In this document: positions 8,457 through 16,525 of the stretch, piece after piece
How the letters are laid out: every line of letters starts with the position of its first letter
How positions within the stretch are numbered: the stretch's first letter is position 1
From: CAZGQY01 sp964528035
GTDB lineage: Bacteria > Pseudomonadota > Gammaproteobacteria > Methylococcales > UBA1147
NCBI GenBank assembly: GCA_964528035.1
Contig: CAZGQY010000033.1
Span: forward strand, 1-28,764
DNA: 28,764 bases
Direction: 5' to 3'
Position numbers and translations under genes: made by a program
Notes under the pieces: model-generated
The model's input: the letters and a program-made list of their open reading frames with translations, nothing else
What the model was told of the DNA's origin: nothing
Database searches by the model: none

Positions 8457-9028
8457 ACTATCGCTCTATTCGCTCTTCATATCGGAAACCTGATTAAATT
8501 TTATGAGTAAACTGTTTTTAGTCATAGCACATCCAGATATAGCGGATAAAACCAATAGAATCTTACATGTCCTGTGCAACAGGCTTACTCCTGGGATGCC
8601 TGATTATTAATCCGGGCCGAATACCGATATTGTATCTGACACATTATTACCCAATCAGAGACCCTTCCTAATCCCCATGTAACAAAACCAACGTCCATTC
8701 CCTGCCAAGTTATTCATGTTTAATAAGCCAGAGATCTGAATTTACCTGGCTTTTTGTGCATACACACCTTATCCCACATGGACATTCATTCAATCGACAT
8801 TCTACCTGCCAACATCATTGTCCAGAACAACCAACGGAAAAAACGCTGACCGAGGATTTTTTACTCGCTATATTTTGTCCGGTTTAGTGTAGCCACTTCA
8901 TCTGGAACTCTGTACTGTATACAGTTCTGCTGTTGATACACATTCATGGCAAAGCATGGCAAGTTCCCTGGAGAAAATATTTTAATCACTCAGCCTTCTG
9001 GTTCCCTAAATTAGCCCTTCTTTCCGAC
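8457..9028. other. Divergent intergenic region, no gene seen
   Basis: About 570 bases lie between the methyltransferase (-) and the channel gene (+). An inverted repeat AAGCCAG/CTGGCTT with a 14-base loop followed by a run of T (8725-8755) resembles a terminator on the + strand, but no + strand gene precedes it. A perfect 12-bp palindrome ACTGTATACAGT lies at 8914-8925, nested in GAACT/AGTTC arms, and could be an operator for the channel gene. No open frame with recognisable homology was found. Confidence 0.4.
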
Positions 9029-11536
9029 ATGAAAAATCGATTAACGCAAATTTCAAAAATTCTGCAGATCTATTGTATTGTGCTGTTAACCGCAGGAGGA
9101 GGTCTTGTCGGCGCGAACACTCCGAACCCGATTATACCCCAGGAAATAGAACAAAATCAGCCGCAAATTATAGCGATACCGGTCGGAAAAATTATCCGGG
9201 AAGCCGAAGTCCTGGAGAACTGGATTACGGAGCTCCGCCTGGATACAAACAGAAAACAAGAAAATCAGCAGATCCTGGAAATTTTCGAAAAGATACGCAA
9301 AGATATTCAAAGTGATAAAAATAGATTCGAACGCGCATTGGCGCGTCGATTAACACACGATAATCTGAAATCATTGAGTGCGACCTGGCAGACTTCGGCG
9401 AGTCGCATAGCGGAGCAAGTTACTGACCTTGAAGAGCAAGTCGAACAATTTGAAATCAATCTGAAACGAATCGCCCAAGAACAAGAATTATGGATGTTGA
9501 CTCTTAACAGAGCGAAAAAAGAGTCCGCGCCCCGTACAACCACTGAACGTACAAAGACCATTCTTGATCAGCTTAGGACTCAGAATCGTTTAGTGAAAAA
9601 ACAGCGGAACAATATTCTGGACTACCAGAATCAGGCTGCCAATCTGAAAAATTCTGTCGACGTTGTAATGCTCAGAATCACGAAGGAACAGGACAAAATC
9701 GAAACCGAGGTATTTACTCGTCAGCTCCCACCAATATGGCGATTATCTTCGAGTGATCGCCCCGAATTGCAGATACAGATCAAAGAAGCGGTTTCAGCTT
9801 TTTCGGATCTGCAAACTGAAACAGTTATCTTCATTACAGCCAATCTGGACTCGATAGCAAATTACACCCTGTTAGTCGCTCTACTCGGCTGGTTTCTCTC
9901 TGGAAGGCGTAAAATTCTAAGCCGCAAAAGTACTTCGGGTAATTCACAAGGTACGCCCCCTAACTCGGCAGTTTCAATAATCAATCATCCCTGGTCTGCC
10001 GCTGTACTGCTTGGTGCGTTGTTTTCATCATTTATATTCCCTGGAGAACCCACCGGATTCAAGCTTCTGATCTGTGTGATCGGTGTTCCTGTATGGTTAC
10101 GGGTGATCAGATGTGTAGTACCCACCGCATTGATTGGTCCTTTGGTTGTCATCGCATTAATCGCGATGATTGATATTCTGCGAAGCAGTTTGGGAGGTTT
10201 TGGTTTATTGAACCGCACAATGCTGATCCTGATATTTTTGTCTGCGCTGGCGGTCAACTTTTGGTTTCAAAGAATCCGATGGCGCGCGCAAATCAGGCAA
10301 ATGCAGATCGGAACTTTTTGGACTGGCATTATTTCCTTCTGGATACGACTAAACCAGCTCGCCGTTACTATCGGATTTATCGCGGTACTGACAGGTTTTA
10401 TTCTACTCGCCGACCGGCTCGTTTTTCTGGTGATCTGGGGCTCAATATCCGGGTCTGCTTTTTTGGTGTTAACCCGGTTATTTGAATCAGTTGTACAGAG
10501 TATGCTGGATGAGCATTATTTTGATCGGGTTAGGATGATCGGCAGGAATGCCAGTATATTTATGAGGATAGCCCGTTTTGTAATTCGGAGCACAGGGTTT
10601 TGTATCTGGTTTTTTCAGGTTTTCCGTGGCATGCAAATATGGGATCCGTTTATTGTATGGAGTAATAAAATACTGACCACCGAGCTTGGACACCCGCCAG
10701 TAACATTTTCAATCGGTGACTTTCTTGCATTTGGGTTAACATTATGGGTCTCGTGGGCATTAGCACGATTTCTGACTTTTGCCCTGGACCAGGAAGTGTT
10801 CTCAAGGATTCAGCTTGCAGCAGGTATTCCATTCGCGATTAATTCGTTCATTCGCTATACAATTCTGGTCGTTGGCTTTATTGCGTCTTTGGGAATACTC
10901 GGATTTCCTCTGGACAAAATTACTTTGCTGATGAGTGCCCTGGGAGTAGGTATTGGCTTCGGCCTGCAAAATATTACCAACAATTTTATTTCTGGAATTA
11001 TTTTACTGTTCGAGCGGCCGATCAGAGTGGGAGATAAAGTACAGCTCGATGAATTGATAGGAACAGTTGTCTCTATTGGCATTCGTGCCAGCAAAATCCG
11101 TGACTTCGATGGTGCAGATGTGATAGTGCCAAACGGAGATTTTATTTCAACTCGAGTAACAAACTGGACATTGGCCGACCAACAGCGCCGAATTATATTA
11201 CCCCTGCACGTTGCCTATGGCACCGAACCCAGGCGGGTTCTTCAAATACTCGCTCAGGTTGCAACGGACAATGTGGATGTTCTGGAAAGTCCGGCACCGG
11301 AGGCGCTATTTCGTGGATTTGGAGCAGATGCCCTAAACTTCGAACTTCGTGCCTGGACAGAAAGTAAGCAAGGATGGTTAGCCGTTATGAGTGATATCGC
11401 TCTGGCAACCAGCGATGCGATGAAAGAAGCGGGAATTACGATTCCGTTGCCACAGCGCGAATTGACTTTGACTAATTATCGTTTACCGCAAAGTTCCGCC
11501 ACTACTTCGCATTCGGATCTGGCCGGATCTCCCTGA
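9029..11536 (+). CDS. Large MscS-family mechanosensitive ion channel
   Basis: The 835-aa product (ATG at 9029) starts with a signal peptide ending near GANTPNP. A periplasmic coiled-coil region (about residues 30-250), many membrane helices, and a C-terminal MscS core follow. The pore helix and beta domain are clear: ALGVGIGFGLQN, NFISGIILLFERPIRVGD, then RASKIRDFDGADVIVPNGDF. It should open under membrane tension to release solutes during osmotic downshock. The layout is that of the larger MscS relatives (MscK, YjeP, YbiO), at a length between YbiO and MscK. A TTG at 8933 would add 32 residues that do not look like a signal peptide, so the ATG is preferred. It converges with the OprB-type porin gene. 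Confidence 0.9.
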   Translation: MKNRLTQISKILQIYCIVLLTAGGGLVGANTPNPIIPQEIEQNQPQIIAIPVGKIIREAEVLENWITELRLDTNRKQENQQILEIFEKIRKDIQSDKNRFERALARRLTHDNLKSLSATWQTSASRIAEQVTDLEEQVEQFEINLKRIAQEQELWMLTLNRAKKESAPRTTTERTKTILDQLRTQNRLVKKQRNNILDYQNQAANLKNSVDVVMLRITKEQDKIETEVFTRQLPPIWRLSSSDRPELQIQIKEAVSAFSDLQTETVIFITANLDSIANYTLLVALLGWFLSGRRKILSRKSTSGNSQGTPPNSAVSIINHPWSAAVLLGALFSSFIFPGEPTGFKLLICVIGVPVWLRVIRCVVPTALIGPLVVIALIAMIDILRSSLGGFGLLNRTMLILIFLSALAVNFWFQRIRWRAQIRQMQIGTFWTGIISFWIRLNQLAVTIGFIAVLTGFILLADRLVFLVIWGSISGSAFLVLTRLFESVVQSMLDEHYFDRVRMIGRNASIFMRIARFVIRSTGFCIWFFQVFRGMQIWDPFIVWSNKILTTELGHPPVTFSIGDFLAFGLTLWVSWALARFLTFALDQEVFSRIQLAAGIPFAINSFIRYTILVVGFIASLGILGFPLDKITLLMSALGVGIGFGLQNITNNFISGIILLFERPIRVGDKVQLDELIGTVVSIGIRASKIRDFDGADVIVPNGDFISTRVTNWTLADQQRRIILPLHVAYGTEPRRVLQILAQVATDNVDVLESPAPEALFRGFGADALNFELRAWTESKQGWLAVMSDIALATSDAMKEAGITIPLPQRELTLTNYRLPQSSATTSHSDLAGSP

Positions 11537-11543
11537 TTCACCG

Positions 11544-11642
11544 ATGTTTAGGGTGTTTTATCAAAAACAGGTTTATCTGCAATTAGAAAAATACTATGAC
11601 GTGCGCCAGTTTTCCGAACACACTTTAGTTGATGATAAGTAG
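11544..11642 (+). other. 32-aa open frame, possible gene fragment
   Basis: An ATG frame just after the channel gene encodes 32 residues including VYLQLEKYYDVRQFSEHTL, whose composition is more protein-like than expected by chance. It has no clear ribosome binding site and no recognised family. It may be a small gene, a fragment, or chance. An imperfect 18-base direct repeat overlaps it (11577-11594 and 11683-11700, 16 of 18 identical). Confidence 0.2.
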
Positions 11643-11788
11643 CAAGCGCAGGCCACATAATATAGGGTTGAGCCCACATGAACTGCAATTAAGAAAATAC
11701 CCTACGGTGTTTATTTACAGAGCGATGCAACCAGAAATTGAACCAATCGATATCCTGTCAATGTTGTGAACCACAACTTCCCAAAAAC

Positions 11789-13147
11789 TCAGAAATAAAC
11801 CTGAAGCCGTCCACCCAGAACCCAAGGGTCTCCAACGCCTTTTAGTGCCGGATTAATCCACTGAATATCGCCAGTGAGCTGGGCCCATGGGGCCAGTGCA
11901 AAATTGTAGAACATTTCAACACCATTCTCCGACCGAAGCCCCGCCAGTCTTTTAAAACTCGAAGGAAAATCCATATAGTACCAACCAATACCGTAACGAT
12001 CATTCGGGCGATGTGGTATCAACCCGCGACCACCGATGCCGAAACTTCCAAAGACGTTAACCAGGTTTCCGCTTGAGCCACCATATCCTACACGCCCAAA
12101 CAAACCGATTCCCTGAGGACCTCTGAGCCCGTCTATATGTTGATTCGAACTCTCGGTATCACTACCCACATAAAGGTATTGATCAAAATTAAAATTGATC
12201 ATCCAGTTGCTGCTAGATCGAGGTAACGGAATGCCCCGAACAAGACGAGGTAAGACAAACCGACCATTGCCACTGGTTCTCACTTTTGGTTCGGATGTCC
12301 ATACAAAGTCAAACCGCAATGTACCCGGTAACTCGGCTGGATTGATTTTAACCTCTAGTTCGGAAGCAATACTCACATCCTTGAAAAAATCCTTGAACCA
12401 ATCTGTGGCCTCGCCTCCTGGAGAAAGCACTCCTAATGCAAGACTTACACTATCGGATAATTTAATAATTCCGCCAACCGTCGGTGCTGTGTAGGGGGCA
12501 TACTGCCCGAGCATCAGGTTATTTTTCAAACCACCGTTCAAAAACTGGGAGCGTTCACTGCCTGCAAACGCGTTTGTGTCTAGCAACGCAGCACCATCAA
12601 TTTGTCCCACCAGAACTACAAAATTTTCCGATAAGGCCTGAGTGAGATACGCTTCCGAAAGCGCGATCGAATTGGAATCAATCTGCGGCATTGTGGAGTC
12701 AAAATTCACCGGCGACACCGCGCCACTGGAACTGCTCAAACCGATCGGCTGAGGACCATTACCCCATAAGCCTTCTGTATGCAGAGTGACCAGGCCTCCC
12801 GACCACCAACCGAGACGGGCAGTATCGAAATTCAGCCATAAATCTGCGGATCCGATATAAGCGGATTTTGCATTTACGCCTCCATTCGTTAATCCCTGTA
12901 CCACCTGGGTCAACCCCAAATTGATAAAAATGCCCTTATCGGCAAGAGCCTGACGCTGTCCGCCCCAATCGCCTGTCAAGGTGTTTCTGGATCCTATTCC
13001 TCCGGACGTATACTGGTCGATAGCAACCATATCCGGTTCCAGAGTGACTAACGATACTTTATCCGAGTCTTCGCCAGCCAGACAGATCGCAGATGTTCCG
13101 GCGAGTATCGTAAAGATAATGAATATTGGAGCTGGATTAATGTACAT
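11789..13147 (-). CDS. OprB-family carbohydrate-selective porin
   Basis: The 452-aa outer-membrane beta-barrel precursor has a signal peptide (first about 25 residues, ending ICLAGED). The OprB hallmark NTLTGDWGGQRQALADKGI opens the mature domain, SADLWLNFDTARLGWWSGG follows, and the chain ends in an aromatic residue (LGGRLQVYF), the usual barrel-insertion signal. It should allow sugars or other small solutes through the outer membrane. The ATG at 13147 has a good AGAGG ribosome binding site 7 bases upstream; a longer in-frame start at 13276 would precede the signal peptide and is rejected. A decayed piece of the same family lies at 19765-19935. Confidence 0.9.
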   Translation of the reverse strand: MYINPAPIFIIFTILAGTSAICLAGEDSDKVSLVTLEPDMVAIDQYTSGGIGSRNTLTGDWGGQRQALADKGIFINLGLTQVVQGLTNGGVNAKSAYIGSADLWLNFDTARLGWWSGGLVTLHTEGLWGNGPQPIGLSSSSGAVSPVNFDSTMPQIDSNSIALSEAYLTQALSENFVVLVGQIDGAALLDTNAFAGSERSQFLNGGLKNNLMLGQYAPYTAPTVGGIIKLSDSVSLALGVLSPGGEATDWFKDFFKDVSIASELEVKINPAELPGTLRFDFVWTSEPKVRTSGNGRFVLPRLVRGIPLPRSSSNWMINFNFDQYLYVGSDTESSNQHIDGLRGPQGIGLFGRVGYGGSSGNLVNVFGSFGIGGRGLIPHRPNDRYGIGWYYMDFPSSFKRLAGLRSENGVEMFYNFALAPWAQLTGDIQWINPALKGVGDPWVLGGRLQVYF

Positions 13148-13388
13148 TTGAATCCTCTGTATACAATTTATAACGATAGGTTTGTTATGTGTTGAAAGAA
13201 TATTGGGCTGTGCGTCCAGATGATCATTCCGGCTTTTCTCCAGGCTCTTTGAACCCCAATATGACAGCGCAAACATCGCTGGATTCTACCATTTAGTCTA
13301 CAAACAAACACCTGAATATTAACAACCAAACTGCGAAATTGACAATCAAGCCGGAGTGAGAGCAAATGCTTTTATGTGTAGATTAATG
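13148..13388. other. Upstream region of oprB-type gene to first miniature element
   Basis: This stretch holds the presumed leader and promoter of the porin gene; I could not pick a convincing -35/-10 pair. It ends with GATTAATG (13381-13388), the left copy of the 8-base target duplication of the miniature element. Confidence 0.4.
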
Positions 13389-13534
13389 GTAACTACTTGC
13401 TCCCTAATCGAAACAGCCCTCAATGGGGGATCTGTGGAAGAAGTGTATGCGGCAGGGAAGCCGCATCCAAGCCTACAAGGATGTATTTACGGCGTCTTCC
13501 GGAACAGATCACCCATAGAGGGGCGAGCAGTTAC
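13389..13534. mobile_element. 146-bp miniature inverted-repeat element, copy 1
   Basis: The element is bounded by GTAACT...AGTTAC ends and flanked by a perfect 8-base target duplication GATTAATG (13381-13388 and 13535-13542). The right-end sequence GGGGCGAGCAGTTAC is the inverse of the left end (which has decayed here), and inner arms CAATGGGGGATCTG and CAGATCACCCATAG are also inverted. A small internal hairpin ATGCGGC/GCCGCAT sits in the middle. There is no transposase. 5'-GTAA ends with 8-bp duplications are the known signature of the IS66 family, so an IS66-driven non-autonomous element is the likely identity (inference). It is about 96% identical to copy 2 (6 differences in 146, all in the left third). 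It sits between the porin and the toxin gene. Confidence 0.85.
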
Positions 13535-13654
13535 GATTAATGTATAAATAATTACGCTACCTAGCAGATACGGTCCATCATGACCAGAACCTTTCTGAAT
13601 ATCAAACCCTGCCCGCGATACTGGAAAATATTGGAAATTCTCGAGCCAAGGCTG

Positions 13655-13924
13655 TCAAATCTGATCGTAGTGGCCTCCGATAGCGAAAATGAAAATGTAT
13701 TCATCGTTAAATTTATACACGACACGGTCTTTTTGGCTAAGGCGTCGAGACCAAAGACCAGAGAGGTTATGTTTCAAAGGTTCGGGCTTGCCTATCCCCG
13801 AGTTCGGGTTGCCACGAAGCATATCTTTCAAAATGTTACACAGTGCTTTGTGTAACTTTATATCGCGTTGTCGCAATTCTTCGTAATCTGTCCATGTATG
13901 GCCTTCAAATACCAGTGATCTCAT
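13655..13924 (-). CDS. yoeB: Toxin YoeB (Txe/YoeB family mRNA endonuclease)
   Basis: The 89-aa product matches YoeB, a ribosome-dependent mRNA endonuclease that stops translation. GKPEPLKHNLSGLWSRR is the family signature. Residues E48, R67, H85 and Y86 correspond to E46, R65, H83 and Y84 of the E. coli toxin, so it should be active. The ATG at 13924 overlaps the end of the antitoxin gene by 20 bases, the normal arrangement for translational coupling. A longer in-frame start at 13987 is inside the antitoxin frame and unlikely. Confidence 0.95.
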   Translation of the reverse strand: MRSLVFEGHTWTDYEELRQRDIKLHKALCNILKDMLRGNPNSGIGKPEPLKHNLSGLWSRRLSQKDRVVYKFNDEYIFIFAIGGHYDQI

Positions 13925-14177
13925 CCATTTCCTCGGCCGTAGGTTGGTATCCAGTACGTTTTTTGTGCGTTTGCAAAGACGCGGCAATCTGCCTCATTAA
14001 TTCATTGTTCTGCAAAACAAATAGCGTTTCTTGCTCACGTTCCCAGTCCTCGGCACTCAACACCACGAAATCGTCACCAGCGCGGCGCGTTACCTTCAGT
14101 GGTAGATGCCTATTAACTACCTGTTCTACTAATTGTTTTAAATTATCTCTAAACTTGTTGACACTTACACTATCCAT
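13905..14177 (-). CDS. yefM: Antitoxin YefM (Phd/YefM family)
   Basis: The 90-aa antitoxin has the Phd/YefM DNA-binding N-terminus (VSVNKFRDNLKQLVEQV, then LPLKVTRRAGDDFVVLSAEDWE). Its C-terminal tail YQPTAEEMDEITGI should wrap the YoeB toxin. YefM binds its own promoter and, with YoeB, represses the operon. The palindrome at 14194-14214, 16 bases upstream of the start, is the probable operator. Type II modules of this kind often ride in integrons and other accessory regions, which fits the neighbouring attC-like hairpin. Confidence 0.95.
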   Translation of the reverse strand: MDSVSVNKFRDNLKQLVEQVVNRHLPLKVTRRAGDDFVVLSAEDWEREQETLFVLQNNELMRQIAASLQTHKKRTGYQPTAEEMDEITGI

Positions 14178-14193
14178 TGGTTTGCACGCTCAG

Positions 14194-14214
14194 TTGTACG
14201 GTAATACCGTACAA
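14194..14214. promoter_or_regulatory. Perfect 10+1+10 palindrome, probable YefM-YoeB operator
   Basis: Arms TTGTACGGTA and TACCGTACAA are perfect inverted repeats around a single A, directly upstream of yefM. E. coli YefM binds palindromes built on the TGTACA core; TTGTAC/GTACAA here keeps that theme. Confidence 0.7.
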
Positions 14215-14227
14215 TATAGGCAAAAAG

Positions 14228-14315
14228 ACCTAACAAGGCAAATACACTCGGAAGTCAAACACCGCACCTCCTTCGTTGCTCTACTGTTTGCCTCCAGTGA
14301 TTGGCGACGTTACCC
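14228..14315. repeat. Imperfect hairpin resembling an integron attC site
   Basis: TAAC (14231-14234) pairs with GTTA (14309-14312). Inside, 14237-14260 and 14286-14306 pair imperfectly (GTCAAAC with GTTTGCC, ACACT with AGTG) with about 22 matched pairs, three unpaired extra bases all on the left arm, and a roughly 25-base loop. The left end ACCTAAC fits the RYYYAAC box; the right GTTACCC fits only GTT of GTTRRRY. The size (about 82 bp), the imperfect palindrome and the one-sided bulges are attC-like. No integrase is in the window and no second attC was found. Confidence 0.4.
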
Positions 14316-14524
14316 CTGCTCAGTAAAAATACTCAACGTCCGCGATGGGCCGATAACAGATATTTATCTGTCAGGCTGTGGCACAACAGATAAAATGCTT
14401 AGAGGTTATACCGCTAAATCCAAGCGTAGTGTCACTTTGGACGGTAACTAACTGTTGCTTTTCTCATTCTATCTTGCCAATATTTAGCATTATTTATGAT
14501 CAACATGCACTTTGGAGGTAATCC
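14313..14524. other. Leader region of the DUF433 frame
   Basis: About 210 bases without a gene. It holds a palindrome ACAGATA-TT-TATCTGT (14356-14371) that may be a regulator site and, at 14514-14518, a strong GGAGG ribosome binding site serving the ATG at 14525. Confidence 0.4.
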
Positions 14525-14548
14525 ATGAATGATCAACAACTCCTTTAA
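14514..14548 (+). other. Original DUF433 start, stopped at codon 8
   Basis: GGAGG followed by six bases and ATG (14525) starts MNDQQLL and then hits TAA (14546-14548). The same frame continues as RIVYHPKIMVGKP, the normal DUF433 N-terminus, where a Glu codon (GAA) is expected in place of TAA. A single GAA-to-TAA change would explain it. Translation could only restart at the GTG at 14555. Confidence 0.75.
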
Positions 14549-14554
14549 CGGATC

Positions 14555-15496
14555 GTGTATCATCCAAAGATCATGGTTGGTAAACCGCTGATTAAAGGCA
14601 CGCGACTGACCGTCGAATACATCTTGAACCTTCTGGCTCAAGGCTCATCCACCACTGACATCCTCGACGAATACGAAGGACTCACACCGGAAGATATTCA
14701 GGCCTTCCTGTTTTTTGCATCACAATCGTTGTCCAGCACGACGCTTATGCCGCTCGTCGCAGGATCAACGGTAGGATTAAGTCTTGCGACGGGTGATGAC
14801 ATTTGGTTTCTTACTGGAGGTTTTTTCGCCGACCAGCTTTCTTCGTCAAAGGATCAAGGCGCCCAGGGTTACGGTATTACAACCCATCTATCGGTGACTC
14901 CAATTAATACCGCAGAACAAATCCTGCATCTTGGTGGATCGTTTTCGTACCGAAATGTTGGCAACGAATCAGGCGTATTTTTCAGGAACCGTCCGGAATC
15001 CGGGTTAACTGATGTTCGATACGTGAACACCGGTACCGTTTTTGGTGCCCAGTCAATTAACCGCTTTGGCCTAGATATGGCTACAATTCGAGGTTCCTGG
15101 TCTGTACAGGGCGAATATATACACACACTGGTTGGACGCTCCGGTTATGATAACGTCAGATTCGATGGCTGGTATGTATTTTTGAGCTGGTTTACTACTG
15201 GTGAAACCCGAAATTACCTGGACGATGGTATTTTTGGGCGCATTCAACCGTTACACGACTACGGTGCAGTTGAACTTGCAGCACGCTACAGCGGGATTGA
15301 TTTGAACGATGCTGATATAACCGGCGGTGCGGAACACAATCTAACCTTTGGGCTTAACTGGTATATCCACAAACAGCTCCGCATAATGGCGAATTATATT
15401 TTTGTACTGACTGACAACAATGCGAATGATAACGGCACTGTAATCGGCCAGGACAGCCCACATATCCTGCAGATGCGCATACAAGTGGATTTTTAA
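14555..15496 (+). CDS. DUF433 domain fused to the C-terminal part of an OprO/OprP-type porin (likely pseudogene)
   Basis: Residues 1 to about 70 are a DUF433 domain (MVGKPLIKGTRLTVEYILNL, then LTPEDIQAF and SLSSTTLMPL), a small winged-helix family often acting as antitoxin (VapB45-like). Residues from about 73 to 313 are the last two-thirds of a phosphate-selective-porin-like barrel (Porin_O_P: SINRFGLDMATIRGSWSVQGEYIHT, DGWYVFLSWFTTGETRNY, LTFGLNWYIHKQLRIMANY) ending in the barrel signal QVDF. The porin's own start, signal peptide and first strands are absent. The two halves join in frame near 14760, at the normal end of DUF433. With the true DUF433 start stopped at codon 8 (14546) and no signal peptide for the porin, a working product is unlikely. 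The junction looks like a deletion or recombination product. A more decayed relative of the porin half is at 23574-23883. Confidence 0.8.
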   Translation: MYHPKIMVGKPLIKGTRLTVEYILNLLAQGSSTTDILDEYEGLTPEDIQAFLFFASQSLSSTTLMPLVAGSTVGLSLATGDDIWFLTGGFFADQLSSSKDQGAQGYGITTHLSVTPINTAEQILHLGGSFSYRNVGNESGVFFRNRPESGLTDVRYVNTGTVFGAQSINRFGLDMATIRGSWSVQGEYIHTLVGRSGYDNVRFDGWYVFLSWFTTGETRNYLDDGIFGRIQPLHDYGAVELAARYSGIDLNDADITGGAEHNLTFGLNWYIHKQLRIMANYIFVLTDNNANDNGTVIGQDSPHILQMRIQVDF

Positions 15497-15604
15497 TCTG
15501 CAGGACGAATTGATCGCTATGGGTTATATCGCCAAGCAATGCTAAATAGAATTACCAACGTCCACAATGTGTATATAATCGATATAAAAAACAATCTTTG
15601 GAAT

Positions 15605-15883
15605 ATGCAGTTACTAAATATTCATAAATATCTAGTGGTTTTATCCATTTTGTCCGGCTGCGCGATGATTCAAAACAGCCCGGTCATTAAACTTGGGACG
15701 GTGTCTGGGTCTGTGACCGGTCACCCCGTTCAAAATTGGCCGACAGATACAGAACTACATGTCTTTTTGAAAGAACAGACCAAAGGGACATCGGATATGA
15801 CGAACAGATCAACATCTTATCGAAATGAACTCGGCCATATCCTTGAAAATACCCTGTGGCGAAATATCACATTGTTGGTTTAG
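15605..15883 (+). CDS. Small lipoprotein, possibly truncated
   Basis: The 92-aa frame starts MQLLNIHKYLVVLSILSGC with a good lipobox, so it should be a lipid-anchored envelope protein. The mature start VIKLGTVSGSVTGHPVQN and then ELHVFLKEQTKG loosely recall the VSGTVTY...ELHV start of YbaY-type lipoproteins, but the protein stops much earlier and the tail shows no similarity I recognise. It may be a frame-shifted or shortened relic. An upstream TTG/ATG (15539) would add 22 residues before the signal peptide and is rejected. A strong terminator follows at 15931. Confidence 0.5.
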   Translation: MQLLNIHKYLVVLSILSGCAMIQNSPVIKLGTVSGSVTGHPVQNWPTDTELHVFLKEQTKGTSDMTNRSTSYRNELGHILENTLWRNITLLV

Positions 15884-15930
15884 GTATACAGTAGAACAAT
15901 TTAATCAAACTTTCTATTTATGCCCAAATC

Positions 15931-15956
15931 AAAAAGCCCCATTATTGGGGCTTTTT
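15931..15956. terminator. Strong bidirectional Rho-independent terminator
   Basis: AAAAAGCCCC-ATTATT-GGGGCTTTTT: a GC-rich stem with A- and T-runs on both sides. It can end both the + strand lipoprotein gene (15605-15883) and the - strand genes stopping at 15982. Confidence 0.9.
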
Positions 15957-15981
15957 TAACACTTTAATTTAGCCTTTAAGG

Positions 15982-16494
15982 TTACTTACCTAATTCCTTG
16001 AGTGCCTTTTGGTTTTTGACTTTTAGTCGCCATTGAGAACCCATACTGTCTTTTAAGTTTTCAGGTAGGGTATCTAATGGTGCTACTAAATCTCCTTCTA
16101 CCGGCCAGTCTTCTAACAACTCCGGAACGTAACCCTCAGGATAGTATTTTTTAGGATCAATCTGTTGCTCTCGAACAAATGGTTCTTGAATTTCTTGGCG
16201 ACTTTTCGGTGGGTGCGGTACAACTAATTGCCCGTTAGTGAAGTCGAATTGTGGCGCTCGACTATTTGGGAAATCCGGTATGATTCCTTCGCGGACCCAG
16301 ACTAACTCTTTAGTCATATTAACCACGATGCCGTCTGATGCGCCAAAATGAAAAGGCCCCTTCCAATGATGACGAACTTCCGCTACCGTTTCTTCATTAA
16401 TATATGGGTCAAACGGCATGTGAGTGGTCATAAACATTCTTGGCTTAATCTGGTTCGCCAAGTAACCCGCTGCATAACCCGGTGTGTGCTGCAA
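15982..16494 (-). pseudogene. C-terminal fragment of a metallo-beta-lactamase-fold hydrolase
   Basis: The frame begins with QHTPGYAAGYLANQIKPRMF, then MTTHMPFDP and HFGASDGIVVNMTKELVWVREG, which read like the last third of an MBL-fold hydrolase with a roughly 80-residue tail. The metal-binding HxHxDH motif and the N-terminal half are absent. There is no ATG: the frame opens at a TTG (16494), and the open frame starts at 16526, right next to the stop of the preceding lipoprotein gene, so a deletion probably removed the 5' end. It is unlikely to be catalytically active. The family is inferred from the fragment and the exact subfamily is uncertain. Confidence 0.6.
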
Positions 16495-16525
16495 GGTGCA
16501 AAGAACGGGTAAAAAACAGACATGA

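Noticed and set aside
8725..8755. Rho-independent terminator
   Set aside because: Stem of 7 bp with a long 14-base loop, and no + strand gene upstream to end; too weak to call.
8914..8925. ACTGTATACAGT palindrome as a LexA box
   Set aside because: The gammaproteobacterial LexA site is CTGT-N8-ACAG; here the spacing is only two bases, so it is listed only as a possible operator.
13356..13547. Protein-coding frame sharing GGSVEEVYAAGKPHPSLQG with the frame at 17583-17840
   Set aside because: The shared peptide is only the miniature repeat translated; not a gene.
14432..14641. 69-aa - strand gene opposite DUF433
   Set aside because: Antisense shadow of the DUF433 frame.
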